From Suillus spraguei (Eukaryota; Basidiomycota; Agaricomycetes; Boletales; Suillaceae), in assembly GCA_016800925.1 (NCBI GenBank), contig JABCPU010000211.1, positions 1 through 64,000 on the forward strand: DNA of 64,000 nucleotides. The letters run 5' to 3'. This document shows, one piece after another, positions 44,549 to 56,335 of this stretch (position 1 is its first letter; every line of letters begins with the position of its first letter). Under the pieces are notes generated by a model. That model saw nothing but the letters and a program-made list of their open reading frames with translations, was not told the DNA's origin and made no database searches. A program made the translations under genes and the position numbers.

Positions 44549-45690
44549 TGAGAAATGGTTTGTGGAATGCCATCGACCAAACCTTCCATGAGCCAAAGAG
44601 TCTATCATCCTGGGGGATTCTTAATTACTCAGGGGTCAATGATCAAACAATTAACCACTTCATCAATGCTCCACTTATAGCAACCGAGAAATGGTTTGTG
44701 GAATGCCATTGACCAAATCTTGCATGAGCCGAAGAGTCTATCATCCTGGGGGATTCTTAATTACTCAGGGGTCAGTGATCAAACAATTAACTGTTTCATC
44801 AATACATTACTCAGCTCAGCGGACCTAGCACCAATATGATTGTCACATTGTCCCCCCACCAAGTTTTTACAGCCAGAGTAATCTATTGATAAAATGGTTA
44901 CTTACAGAGCGCTGAGGACCCCTGGTTAATTAAGAATCCCTAGGATGATAGACTCTTCGGCTTATGGAAGGTTTGGTCTATGGCGTTCCACAAACCATTT
45001 CTCAGTTGCTGTAAGTGGAGCATGGATGAAGTGGTTAATTATTTGATTATTGACCACTGTGTTACTTACAGAGTGCTCATTAGTGCCAGGCAATCTTGGG
45101 GGTTCTTCAAGAGAACTTTACCATTGATGGCAAGAGCTCAGGGGTTGCCATAAGTGGAGAATCAATCTGGGGGGTTCTTCGAAGAGAACTTAGCTATTGA
45201 TGGTGATGTGACAATCATATTGGCGCTAGGTCCACTGAGCTGAGTAATGTATTGATGAAACAGTTGATTGTTTGATCACTGACCCCTGAGTAATTAAGAA
45301 TCCCCCAGGATGATAGACTCCGGCCAGGATCCTATCTCCGGTATGTACATGTAGGCCAAGCACAGTCTACCAGATGTACTGACATGCCAGCTGGAGTATC
45401 TTCTCATATTATGGAACTGGCCAGCACACTATTCATGAGCTGTAGCTGTGGCAGACACACAGTATGCCTGACATACAGAAGTATCAGCCGGGACCTTCCA
45501 CAAACCATTTCTCGTTGCTGTAGGTGGAGCATGGATGAAGTGGTTAATTGTTTGATTGCTGACCACTGTGTTACTTACAGAGCATTGGTCAGCTATCAAC
45601 CAAGAAATGGTTTGTGGAACACCATTGACCAAACCTTCCATGAGCCGAAGAGTCTATCATCCTGGGGGATTCTTAATTAACCAGGGATCC
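44549..45690. repeat. Cluster of direct and inverted 110-150-bp repeats
   Basis: The core GAAATGGTTTGTGGAAYRCCATYGACCAAA...GAGTCTATCATCCTGGGGGATTCTTAATTA occurs at about 44553, 44689 and 45603 in plus orientation. It occurs at about 44930-45005, 45300 and 45495 in minus orientation. A 113-bp arm at 44734-44846 pairs with 45208-45320. It begins right where KDZ homology ends and may be a fold-back or MITE-like element. No coding sequence is seen. Confidence 0.85.
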
Positions 45691-45876
45691 TCAGCACTCT
45701 AAGACCAAGTGATTTACCTCTGAGGCAGAACTCTTGATGTGAGTAGTTTTGAGTGCAGTGCATCTGTTAGTTGAGGTGGTGGTGTCTGAGGGCGGATAAT
45801 GCTTCATGTTGGGTTCCATGCTGCCCAGCTGGACAAATTGGCCTCGCACAGCAGCTCTGACCTCTCAGGACTCAGG

Positions 45877-45985
45877 GAGCGTGCTTTGGAAGGCTGACGC
45901 AATGGGGAATCAGACGTGGGGGGTGGGAAATCAGGGAGCAGGGAGCATGATTCGGAAAGCTGACATGATAGGGGATCAGATGTGG
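45877..45985 (+). repeat. Short tandem duplication
   Basis: GGGAGCGTGCTTTGGAAGGCTGACGCAATGGGGAATCAGACGTGGGGGG is followed by a diverged second copy (GGGAGCATGATTCGGAAAGCTGACATGATAGGGGATCAG...). No gene is supported from 45691 to 46500. Confidence 0.6.
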
Positions 45986-46499
45986 GGGCGGAGATTAGAG
46001 AGTGAATTATCGGTATTAGATATGATAGCTGCTATCTCTCACTTGTCAGGGGCATGGTGTAGAGTGCTGGGTCATTCCAATCAATCTCGTTGAACGAGGG
46101 AACATGTCCAGCAAGACCGTTGCCTTCATTCAGGTGATCCTGAAAGCATCCAGTGGAGACAAAATTACCATTGATGTTGAAGTCATCAGCTGAATAAAGA
46201 AAGCTCATTGCAGGTGCTGCAATGAGGGGTTGTAGTATGTGTTGGTCGGCACAAATGATACAAAAACAATGGTACAGATGATGCAAAAAAAAGCACAATG
46301 CATCGTGTGCATCACTACAGTGTCATTGAGAGCATCTCGCTTATTTTTAAAATAAACAGATATCAGGTTAAGATCTTGAGGTTGATATTGATCTGGAACC
46401 GCTAACGCCACATGAGGCAGTGCAGGATGTGATGATAATATATACCTACCTTTGCTGCACGTCTCAGGTCCCTGTCCGCTGCTGTTTGAGCAGCTGTAA

Positions 46500-46990
46500 A
46501 TGCAAATAGAGGTTTAAGTAAATTCAAGTTATATCAGCACTGAGACTCATCAACAATGCATTCAAAGCCACTCACAATATGACGAAACACAGTGTGCATG
46601 ACCTCGTCCTGTTCCTTTGGATCCAGTCTGAGTTACACCTGGTATTTGCCGTAGGTCGGGTAAGCATTGAGAACAGAGTGCATTAATAAGTCACTCACAA
46701 AATCACAAAGTGCAGTAAATATGACCTTGTCCTGTTCCTTCGAGTCAAACTTCCAAGCACCCAGCATCCTATAGATCTCATGCAGCAAATCATGTCACCG
46801 ACGAGAGCATCAAACAACAACATACTATCATGATGAGTCCCTCCAACTTGGAGTTGCACAGAATGCAATGAGTGGGACTCACTGTGGTAAGACAAACAGT
46901 CTTGAATCTTATGTTTGCAGTAGAGTAGGTGAGTAGGTGTTCTGGTAAAGATGTGACACACATAGACACGCACAGTAATAGTGAGTGAAG
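46500..46990 (-). CDS. Hypothetical gene fragment with duplicated exon
   Basis: On the minus strand, LHEIYRMLGAWKFDSKEQDKVIFTALCDF ends at a GTGAGTGACTT donor near 46697. A related exon, LDPKEQDEVMHTVFRHI, ends at another GTGAGTG near 46575. The two exons are tandem duplicates about 120 bp apart. No domain is recognised. Confidence 0.35.
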
Positions 46991-47515
46991 CAACTTGAAT
47001 GCAAACCTTGGACCCACAACATTTCCAAATGTAGTAATCAAGTCAAGTCTACATCCGTGCAAGACGCTGCAGCCTCACATCTTTCAATGACAGATACTGT
47101 CAAAACATATATTTTTCTGATCGTCACAAGACAACGACCATCTCATTTCCATCTTCAATTTTGCTCGCAGATCAATGATGTTATCAAGAAATATATTATC
47201 GATCAGTGGTATCTCACCAGAGATCGTCTCTCTTTCTGTCAATTTTGCAGCATGGTAAGCTCAAATACTTGCACCTGTGTTGATTCGTCTGACATTGGAA
47301 TTCAAATCAAAGGGTCGTCGGGACAAGTCCTGCAGTCCTGCTTTGAGGCAGCGCTTGGCCACAGAGCGCTGGCTTACTAAACCAGGGTACGATGAAGGTT
47401 TTCAGCTTGCCTTGCCTTGCAGAATCTGAGACAGCCAAAATGTGAAAGCGCGTCTTCGAGTGGCTCGGTAAGTCTATGCTCTCTAATTAAATCTACGACT
47501 ACTTAGAGGAATTTT

Positions 47516-48380
47516 CAGCAACACGGCAAAGAAAACGCAAACACAACCTCCTGCAGAGCAAAATTCACCCATTCCTGACACTGGTTCCCCCTCACTCAAT
47601 TGTGACAAGTTGGACTATGAAAATTGGTTATCTTTCGCAGAGCAACATTCACCCATTCCTACTACTGGTTCCCCCCCACTCAACATTTCTCATAAAATTT
47701 CCCAGTCAGACTATGAAGATTGGGCTTTCTACTTGCAGGAAATTTACCACAACATGAAAATATGAGTCCTACGCCCACTCGCTCCAACTCACTAACATAA
47801 TTGACAGGAAAACGCAAATGCAATCTTGCGATTTCCCTTATGACACTGAACAACAACCTGTCGCTGCCATTAGTTCCCCCCCACTCAAAGATTTGTCTTC
47901 TGAGGCCAATAATTCTGTGCTCACCCCACTCAACAATTTCCCTAACAAGGCTGATGATTCTGTACTCACCATGGATGATGACGATTTCTCTTATGAGGCT
48001 GATGATTCTGTGCTCACCATGGACATAAACAACAGCCTACCATGTTCTTGTGGCACTCCCACACTGCAAACACTCGAGAACCTCGTCAGGCAATGGCGGA
48101 AGGAGTGAAAATCAGAGAGCATGTGGAATGAGGAATTTGATGGTTTACTTGAGTGGGCTTGCATAAAGGGGGAGCACGCCACAACTGTATTCCTCGATGA
48201 ATGCGCACAACACATTGGAGAGGGGATGGTCATCCTGGAGGGTATTCATGAGGTTGTGCACACACTTTGTCTGTGTTGCAGAAAGCGGCTTAAGGGCGAT
48301 ACTATCTTACTATATGATTTGCTCGTTTGTGTTGTCTCACAGGTAAAATTCTTCGAGGTAACACTAAATACAAGGTTGTA
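47516..48380 (+). CDS. Hypothetical acidic multi-exon gene fragment
   Basis: Exon about 47516-47740 carries an internal repeat (EQNSPIPDTGSPSLN then EQHSPIPTTGSPPLN, each ending in DYENW/DYEDW). Exon from about 47810 has ADDSVLTMDDDDFSYEADDSVLTMD repeats, then LENLVRQWRKE and a stop at 48106. The following WNEEFDGLLEWACIKGEHATTVFLDEC frame could be a further exon. The pattern resembles N-termini of KDZ-type transposases, but that is weak. From 46991 to 47515 I see nothing firm. Confidence 0.35.
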
Positions 48381-48429
48381 ACTAGATTAGCAATGTCATG
48401 ATTCTTAGGAGCCTTTAGGTCGACACGAT

Positions 48430-48535
48430 GAATATGTTAAATAGCGAACACATAGCAAACATTTAGTGAACATAGCAAACAGATAGTGAATGCATAGCGA
48501 ACAAATAGTGAATGTATTGCAAACAGATTGTGTGG
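48430..48535. repeat. Short degenerate tandem repeat
   Basis: CATAGCRAACANATAGTGAATG-type words recur about five times. This is a small minisatellite without coding content. From 48536 to 48957 I see nothing else. Confidence 0.6.
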
Positions 48536-48957
48536 ATGTCTGGGATCATGAAAAACAATGTATTAGAAATTTTTGAAGAAGGAGAGCGCTTCAATGATCA
48601 GAACCGGACATACATTCTTGAACCAAAGCTGAAAGAAAGTGTTGCAAGTGACTTAAAGATTTTATGATAACAGATGGCTGTTTAGGATGCTCATCAAATG
48701 TGACACATTTAGTACATGCACAGGCTACCACACTACCTTATATTAGCCAGTAAATCTGTTATACATCACACAACTATTCACTGTGCACTACCTGTAGACA
48801 CAGAGTTAATATATGTTCAAGTATACCCCTCTCAAAAGCCCACTCAATCGAAATGGAATCAGACTAGCTAGTATACCACCTCCTGAAAGTCAATCGAAAT
48901 GGAATTAATGATTTCTACAACTTCACCCTTGCCTGCACTCAATCCTATGCCCACATC

Positions 48958-49001
48958 AGCAGTCGCAGTAGCAGTAGCAGTTGCAGTTGCAGTTGCAGTG
49001 A
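48958..49001. repeat. GCAGTA/GCAGTT hexanucleotide repeat
   Basis: About seven tandem hexamers occur: GCAGTA units followed by GCAGTT units. They read as Thr-Ala repeats on the minus strand. Confidence 0.85.
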
Positions 49002-49066
49002 CAAGGAGTAAGGCAAGATACATTTCTTTGTATGTATGGCACACAATCAAAACTATGTAGCAATTA

Positions 49067-49815
49067 TTACAGTTGGCTCATTGTCTCCGTCAAGTCCTCA
49101 ACCTGCAACCATAGGTCATATGAGTCTGAGCTCACAGATGAATCTACAGACAGTGTGGGTGAAGGAGGGTTGGGCAAGGACTCTGGAGGGGATGGCCAGA
49201 AGGCGCCACCTGGCAGTAGAGCTGCTCGAACCCTACCTTCATCATATTTGACCATATATGCTGATAATGCTTCCTGAAACGACGGGTATCTTTTCTGGAC
49301 ATTACCACTAATGAAATTTGTTCATTCAGCAACATCGGACCTAACAATAGCTTCAAAATTTAGCCAACACAAGCCCACAAGTACCTAGATGCTTACCAGC
49401 GGTAAAATACACCAACTTCCTGCCCGACTATTATAACCCAGAATCCCTCAGGTGTCTCACCGGCTCGTGGGGGATGGATCTCACTAGGTATTGGGACCGT
49501 GACTTGGCACAGTATCTGGGTGACAGTTTGCAACTGGGGGTGGGATGATATGGCAGTAGAAGGTGGGTGGCTCAGGTGATGCAAGCGAGCTGAGGTGGAA
49601 GGGAGAGTGGGTGATGGTTTTTTGGCAGGCATAGATTGCAGGAGCGATGATTTGGACAGTGTGATGGACTCTTCGGTTGTCTTACAGCTCCAAGTGACAG
49701 TGCCGAATGATGAATCTATCAAGAGTGTGAACATGTTAGGTTTTGAAACGAGTAAAATACCCACCCGATAGTGACATCCCTTGCAACAAACTGTGCAAGT
49801 CCTAAATATGATCAC
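49067..49815 (-). pseudogene. RNase H1 N-terminal-domain-like gene fragment
   Basis: On the minus strand the frame FWVIIVGQEVGVFYRW (near 49420) looks like the start of a caulimovirus-VI/RNase H1 N-terminal domain. A GTAAGC...TTAG intron leads to an exon with NVQKRYPSFQEALSAYMVKY, its second half, ending at 49067. A TGA near 49325 interrupts it (CGA to TGA possible). An upstream exon from 49815 includes a Ser/Pro-rich linker and a CCKGC motif. These small domains bind RNA/DNA hybrids; such genes are numerous in agaricomycetes. Confidence 0.45.
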
Positions 49816-49948
49816 CCCGGCTAGATGGTGTCAACATCATAGTAGCAATCTCACCAAGGACTTGGTCAGAGTGCTACAGACTATCAGTCACATGGAAAAT
49901 CAATAAGACTTGACCTACAGTACTAGTACAAATGTAAGATACATCTGA

Positions 49949-52900
49949 ATGGCACATAGTGTACACCAGCGAGTCCACTGTAACGAACATATTGGCGCTG
50001 GGCTTAAAACCCCATATTTTGACACTCGTCTCATGTCTACAGGAGTTACCACTTGTCCATGGCTGTCTTACCCCTTTAGCAGTACCAGCAACATCCCATG
50101 TTTACCGCACACTGTACCGACTGCCGCACCACATTCCATGAACCGATGTCCTTCCATGTCCTTGCCGCGTCCGCATAGCTCCATTTGGTGCGTAGTTTGT
50201 TTTCTGTTTGTTATTACTGATTCCACGGCAAGCCTTATTACATGTTGCCTCGTGCCACAGCACCTCGCGCTATGTTTACTTACGGCTGTTACTACACTCC
50301 AGCGCTACTGATCTCGCCTAGAGTATTCCGAGTACATACAAATTAGGATATAAGCACTGTGTACCCCGCACGATACAGTACCTGATTTTACCCCATTGCA
50401 CGTACTATAGGTCAGGATTATTGTCTAGCTCTGGATCTACCCAGTAGTGGACATAGTCTTTGAAGTTTCCTTATCGCTCGTTAATACATCACGCTTGTTC
50501 TCTGTTACCGCTGGCATACCGCTGGACTTTCGACTGTTACTTTGACTGAACTTCCCATGAACCGCTACTTTACCGCTGAAAGTACTGCGGACTTCTTTAC
50601 TGTTTCATTGCACCGCTCGCAACCTTACCGCTACTGCTGAGACCACCACTCGACATCGCTCGCTCAATGCTACTGTTACTGACCTTATCTCGACGACGGT
50701 ATCACTGCTACTCACAATGCTAGTTCCAGCGGTATCATCGCTGACCGCGGCAACTTACCGCTGACCTCGATGCTTGTTTCGCAAATAAGTTAGACTTGAA
50801 CTTGACAATACTGAATAGGCATCCCCCTTTAGGGTCGAATGCTCTTGTTCTTACAAGTGAAGCAGACTAGACGGAGCGCAAGACTAACATACTAGTTTAG
50901 GCAGTGGTTTATCTACAGCCCAAGCTAGGTTGTATCTTTACACCACACTAATCTCTCTCTGTCATCGTTTCGGCACATTGGGGCATCTAGGAACAAGAAT
51001 GGGTTGCCAGTCAATGGCATATCCAAAGTGCTCAAACACATGCGGTTGGTTCAGCAAGCAGCAACTGCTAACAAGCGGCGGCAAGCACGTCTACAAGGTA
51101 TTTTTTATTAATCCAATATGTTATATATATATAAACCTGTTGTATAGCCATGGGCTTGAACGAGCATCATGCTCTTGAAGCACTGAGAGAGAATAACACC
51201 ACCATCGAGGTCTGGCAGGATGACTGTGATGATATGAGCTTTGGCGATATCTGGAATGGGACCAAACCACTTGCTATCAGTCATGCTGGCGGCAAGTTCA
51301 CTGACCTTGCAAGAGAGGTGTTAGGAGACTTCTGGAAAATGTGAGTGTTAGTGTGCATTGACCGCTGATACTGTGTGACATACCTTTATGAGCAGGAACA
51401 ATCGTGTTCAACGCGTGGATAACCGCACTCATCGTGATCGTGTCCTCCGTAGGAACCAGGCATTTACAGAGCAGATGCCTGTGATGACTGACGCCTACCT
51501 TGCCTGGAGTCTTGCAAAATCCAAGGAGGAGTTCAAGAGTTTTTTTGAGAGATTGGAAAGGAACTTGGCGCAGGACTGTGGTGAATGGTCAATCAGTGTG
51601 ATTGACATCTTCTGTGAGTGATCTGTTGTTGTTTGCTTACTTTTGATATCAATAACGGCATGCTCATTGTAGACGCTGAGAAAGTGACCCTTCAAATCTT
51701 ACCAACAGACACCACCATCAGCTCTGCACTGGTGCGTCAAGGTGTAATGCTGTGCTTGCCTATATCACCAACTGTAGGCATAACCACAGAAGCACTTGAC
51801 TTGAATCGTGTAGTGCATCTCAGGAGTCCTCACTTGTCTATCCAGGCTTTTGTGAAAACTGTGTGCAACTTGCAAGGGGTAACTGTTTTAAATTCTCTAG
51901 TTATTGTGCTGATCATGTGCAGGTGGAATTTCATAGACATCTATCCCATCAATTTTCTATCACATTTGACTTATTCCTTCAAATTCGACGCTCTGTGGCA
52001 GCCCTCATAGCCGAATCGCTTCAATGCAACTCACCCAACTGGTGCCTAAAACATGTGTGTCCTGCATGTACATATGAACTCAAGGATGAAGAGGAACTAA
52101 CATTCAGGCTGCTGTATGCTATGGATGGTAATGACTCCTTAAAGCGAGTCCTTCGGAGATCTCTGGATCATGATGCCGATGACTGTGCCACTCCCTCATC
52201 TGAAGTTCCTATGGGCCAACAATTCACAAGTGATCGTTACTTACCTTGCACATTTGTTGACCAGTATTCTTGGGACTCAGCACAAACTGCTATTGCAGGT
52301 GATGAGGAGGATACAACCGCCGAAAATGCTTGCGCCGGACGATGGAAAAACATGGATGATGTCAAGACGAAGAAGGCTTGGGGAATATATGATGAAACAG
52401 GTGTATTTGTGGCTGTCTGCTGCCACGGGCTTTCTCTACTTATTGCAGACATGGTACAAAGCAGTGAGCTGTAAGTACTATCTTTTGTTCTCAATCATTG
52501 CACTGACAAGGGTCTAAATAGTGCGAAGTACCCATTGGCTGTCGTGTCGAAGTTGATGGACGTATTTGGGAAAAATCTGGGTGGTGGGTATGATATTGGT
52601 TGTCAGTTCAAAATGACACTCAACCAGAGCTCCCTTGGACCACTCGCACGCTCACTTCAACACACCTGCCTGGTTGGTGCCTTCTACGTACATGCCCACA
52701 GGTGCTTGTGCCAGTTGTTTTTGCTTACAACGTACATTAAGGGTCTAGGCCTCGAGGATTTCAAAACCTGTGAAAGGACATTCTCAAAATCAAATTCTCT
52801 GGCATCTGCGCTATGCTATGCAAGCGTGTACCATCGGCAACAAGCCATCAACTCTTATTTCAAGCACACTGATGACTTCGAGGTCTACACTCATCTTTGT

Positions 52901-54348
52901 AAGCATAGCTAATACCTTGATCCAACGCTAGCTGACATAATCATGGTGTTAGCAAATTTTTTGTATGGGAACTGCAAGCAAGCACTGGACATCTTGAATG
53001 ATGGCAACACAACTCTACCAAGGCTCATGCAAGACCCAGGACTCACGGATAAGAGTATTTTCAAGCTCTGGATAGAAGAAGAAAAGGTCTACCTTCAAGG
53101 TCTAATGCGAGAGCCTGAAAAAAAACCCTCCAGATGGAGTACTGGCAAATGCTGGTAAATTTAACTGCAAGCGAGTGAGTGTGGCTCCCAAGGTATATCG
53201 GGATTCTGTTCACTAACACTTCATTCACTCAGGGAGGCTCTCAAAGCTGCAATGGCAGCCTTCCAGGTGTATTCTCATGAGGACATTACATCGTATGATG
53301 TCCAGATGCAACATACCTGCAAGGCCGAAACCACACGGTGTCATGCTGTTGAGGACCACAAGAGGAATTTGAAGCTCGTGCAAGCACTCGAGTGTAAGCT
53401 CGAGATTGTGACACGCTGGACTCCTGCAGATGCAGATTGGTAGAGGGTGGGGAGGCTCATTGCTCAGAGGAAGTACCAGTGTGCACTGGATCAAAGGTTT
53501 GATCGTAGCACGTATATTTGAACTATAAAAGATGAACCGGGCAGGTACAGGTAAGTTGTATAGGTGATGTCTTGCTTGCAACTGCTGATTCTAATGTTAC
53601 CATAGGCTACAAACTACGTAAACACATTGCCAAAGCATTACAGACATGCTCTGTCACCATCAAAACTGCCCTCAACACATACAATACCATCGCAGAAGCG
53701 ATGCACCCTCCCCACCAAATGCTGAAGTGGGAAGAGGTTGTGGAGTATGCGTTTCTCACCGACTTTGACCTCCTATGTGACACATGTGCAGACATCTCTA
53801 AATGGCCTTGGTCATCAGCTGCTGCTCGCAGTGCAATGGACATGTACTTCAAGATGTGTCGGGCGTGGGAGGAAATTCAGTGCTTGAATGTGGAGGTATG
53901 GCATCTAGTAACTTACATCCGAGATGAAGACAAGTATTTGCGGACATGTGAGAATCAGTTGAAGGTGACCAGTCCAGCCATTGCCCATCAAATTGCCATA
54001 CATCGAAACACTCAAGGGCGATTCAATTCACGCCACCTGAGGCAGCTCCATGAGATATCGAAGCTTCCTGGTTTCAATGGGACAATAGTCCCAGGTGTAA
54101 GTACTAATACAAGTCTCGGGGAAAGCTGCAGCACACCGAACACACAGGTCCCATTGCAACTGCTTGCCGAACACATACCTTTTAATAGACCATCTACAGT
54201 AGACCCAGATACCCCAGATGACCTTGATGATGAGGAGCAGGCAGAGGAGGTGGAAGAGGAAGCATCAAAGAGCCTGCAAGACATCCTCCATGTCGCTGAT
54301 GATTTCTTGCAACTGGACCTTTTTGACCATGAGGCTTATGAGGAGTAG
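49949..54348 (+). pseudogene. KDZ transposase gene with CxC1-like cluster, split by an LTR
   Basis: Exon 1 starts at ATG 49949 (MAHSVHQRVH), is cut by the LTR 49979-50942, and continues in frame to 51097. Further exons: 51148-51340, 51396-51613, 51673-51878, 51923-52470, 52522-52898, 52953-53174, 53233-about 53530 and about 53646-54348, with phase-consistent GT-AG introns of 44-60 nt. The Cys region (CLKHVCPACTY) is near 52050. KDZ core motifs are GGGYDIGCQFKMTL near 52580, HAHRCLCQLF near 52690 and SVYHRQQAINSYFKH near 52830. The C-terminal region is GYKLRKHIAKAL and WEEVVEYAFLTDFDLL, with an acidic tail. Lesions: one-base slip in an A8 run near 53115, TAG at 53441, a frame change near 53490 and TAA near 53533. 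It is nearly complete but cannot make the full protein. Confidence 0.9.
49979..50942 (+). repeat. Solo LTR, family 3, TSD CCAC
   Basis: The 964-bp copy starts TGTAACGAACATATTGGCG and ends GTATCTTTACA. It is flanked by CCAC (49975-49978, 50943-50946). It lies inside exon 1 of the KDZ gene; the frame runs from one side to the other when LTR and one TSD are ignored. Confidence 0.93.
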
Positions 54349-56107
54349 ATAGCTTTATGACCAATTTACATATCACAATCATTAGTTTTGCACTGTTCAT
54401 CGAAAATGCGCTGTCAATCCATCCACACCATCATGAGATATGCGAGCTCATCGTGCAACACAGCGAGCACGAAGGGTCAGATATTATTAGCACGGCACCA
54501 GGACCACGTCACGTCATTGCCGAAATGCCGGCAGTACTGTCCTAGTATATACTACCTACACCCTGGCTGTACAGTACAAGTCACTCTTTATTCAAACAAT
54601 ATTGAAGGAGGCTCTGGGATGCTGTAACCCCCTTGTCTTATAGGTGTGATATCCATGTGTTATCGCCTATAATTACTGTTGTTATGTGGGAGTCACAGGT
54701 GTTTAATGCTGCACCAACTTACTTTACCACCACATCACTTCCACATATCTTCTACCCTCAGGGAAAAGTGTAGTATAGGTTCTTTGTGTAGTTTAACATG
54801 TATTCTGTTTAAATAATATAAAATCTTCAGCCTGTATCATAGGTAAAAGTGACTTCTGTGTAACATGTGTGAATTGTCACTTTTCACACATGTTTTTTGT
54901 TTCCTTTCCTTTCACTCAGTACCTAATGGATCTTTCTGAAGATTTAAATCTATGATATGGGATATACTTGAAATGTACTCCAGGTGTCTGATCATTAAAT
55001 ATCGATGATTTAAAGGTATGGGCCCCTTATCAGCAGGAATAGCAAGTATGGGCACCACCTGAAGATTCCGGCCTATATTGAGCTGATCCTTGGCATATAA
55101 CACATTTATATATGAGCAGTGTGTATCATTTGTGTGAGAGTAAGGGAATGTCAAAAATGCGATATTTGATATTTATGGTCTTGTGGAAGGATCCTATGTG
55201 CGTCATGGGCTAGCTATGTGATACATCTACTATAAATATACATATAAATAGAAATCATACCATAATTGAGGTCCGGTCCTCCAGGAAAAAATTTCACAGG
55301 GGGCATACCACCAGGGAAAGGGAGGTGCACCACACAATGAGATCTTGTCCTATGGTCTTGAGCTCCTGATACACTGTTTCTACCATTTGATAGATGCTGG
55401 GAATTATTTTTAAAAGTCTATTTACCTAGAATAAAATACATAAGAACACAATTTGATTTTCATGAGTGTATGCTATATCTATTGATGTATGGCGCTTCAG
55501 AAGGTCAAATAAAGACAGGAATCTCTTCACACATGCTACAAAACATGTTCTGAGTATCATAGAACACTCCGCTATCAGAGGGGAAAAACTGCGAAAGTAT
55601 TCTGTGTCCTAACATATGTTGAATGGCCCCTGGAGAGGGAGCAAGCACATCAATGCATAGAAAAGGCGGTCAATTATATTATATTATACGTGTATATACC
55701 AAACTACTACTTAGATACAAGAGGGAACCTGTTGTGGTGCAGTGGTGAAGCTGCAGTGAGGTGGGTAGGGTGTGAGAATAATTGATATTGTGGAGATTCC
55801 CAAAATGGGCGATGTTTTGGGTGTTGTATGCAAATTCACACGCTAGTGGCCAAAATGCGGTATGGGAATAATCTGCGAATGTAGTAACTGAGTACCATTA
55901 TGGGACCATTATGCATAAAGGGAAGCATCGAGGGTTTAGCGTCAGCCATGCATAACCAAGATGACGCTAGTTAGCCATGGTTATGCATCACCCTGCCACG
56001 AACAGGTGAATAACATGCTAGTTAATAACCCTACGCAAGCACTTGATTATTAACATAGGTTAATAACACCAACCTGACTTATCGTTCTTACCCTAGTGCT
56101 GACTGAC
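54349..56107. other. AT-rich intergenic stretch, no confident gene
   Basis: A minus-strand frame at 54912-55154 (RNLQVVPILAIPADKGPIPLN) looks coding-like and, with pieces to 55400 (PFPGGMPP in another frame), could be a remnant. I do not recognise it. The rest, including 55160-55940, shows nothing. Confidence 0.3.
55945..56075. repeat. Nested small inverted repeats
   Basis: ATGCATAACCA pairs with TGGTTATGCAT within about 40 bp, and GTTAATAACC pairs with GGTTAATAAC just to the right. They lie immediately upstream of the segmental duplication boundary at 56108. Confidence 0.6.
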
Positions 56108-56335
56108 TGGCACCTGAGATTTAGAAATTGAACATACCAGGATCAAAAGCAAACCATCTCTTGCCACATTTTATCGGGAAATCAATTCCGTGCACTCGGG
56201 ATGACTCCCATCGTAACTATCTTGTCATCACTTTTTCGAGGGGGACTGACGTGGCTAAGGTGCTCAACATTCCCATCGCGTTTGCTATCACATATATAGT
56301 GGGCCACCGAGTATGATATGACTTTCCAGTGAGTC

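Noticed and set aside
49981..50311. Frames inside family 3 LTRs (also near 16612, 30744, 43117)
   Set aside because: The same frames occur in each LTR copy and have no domain. They are shadows of the LTR, apart from the first codons at 49949, which belong to the KDZ gene.
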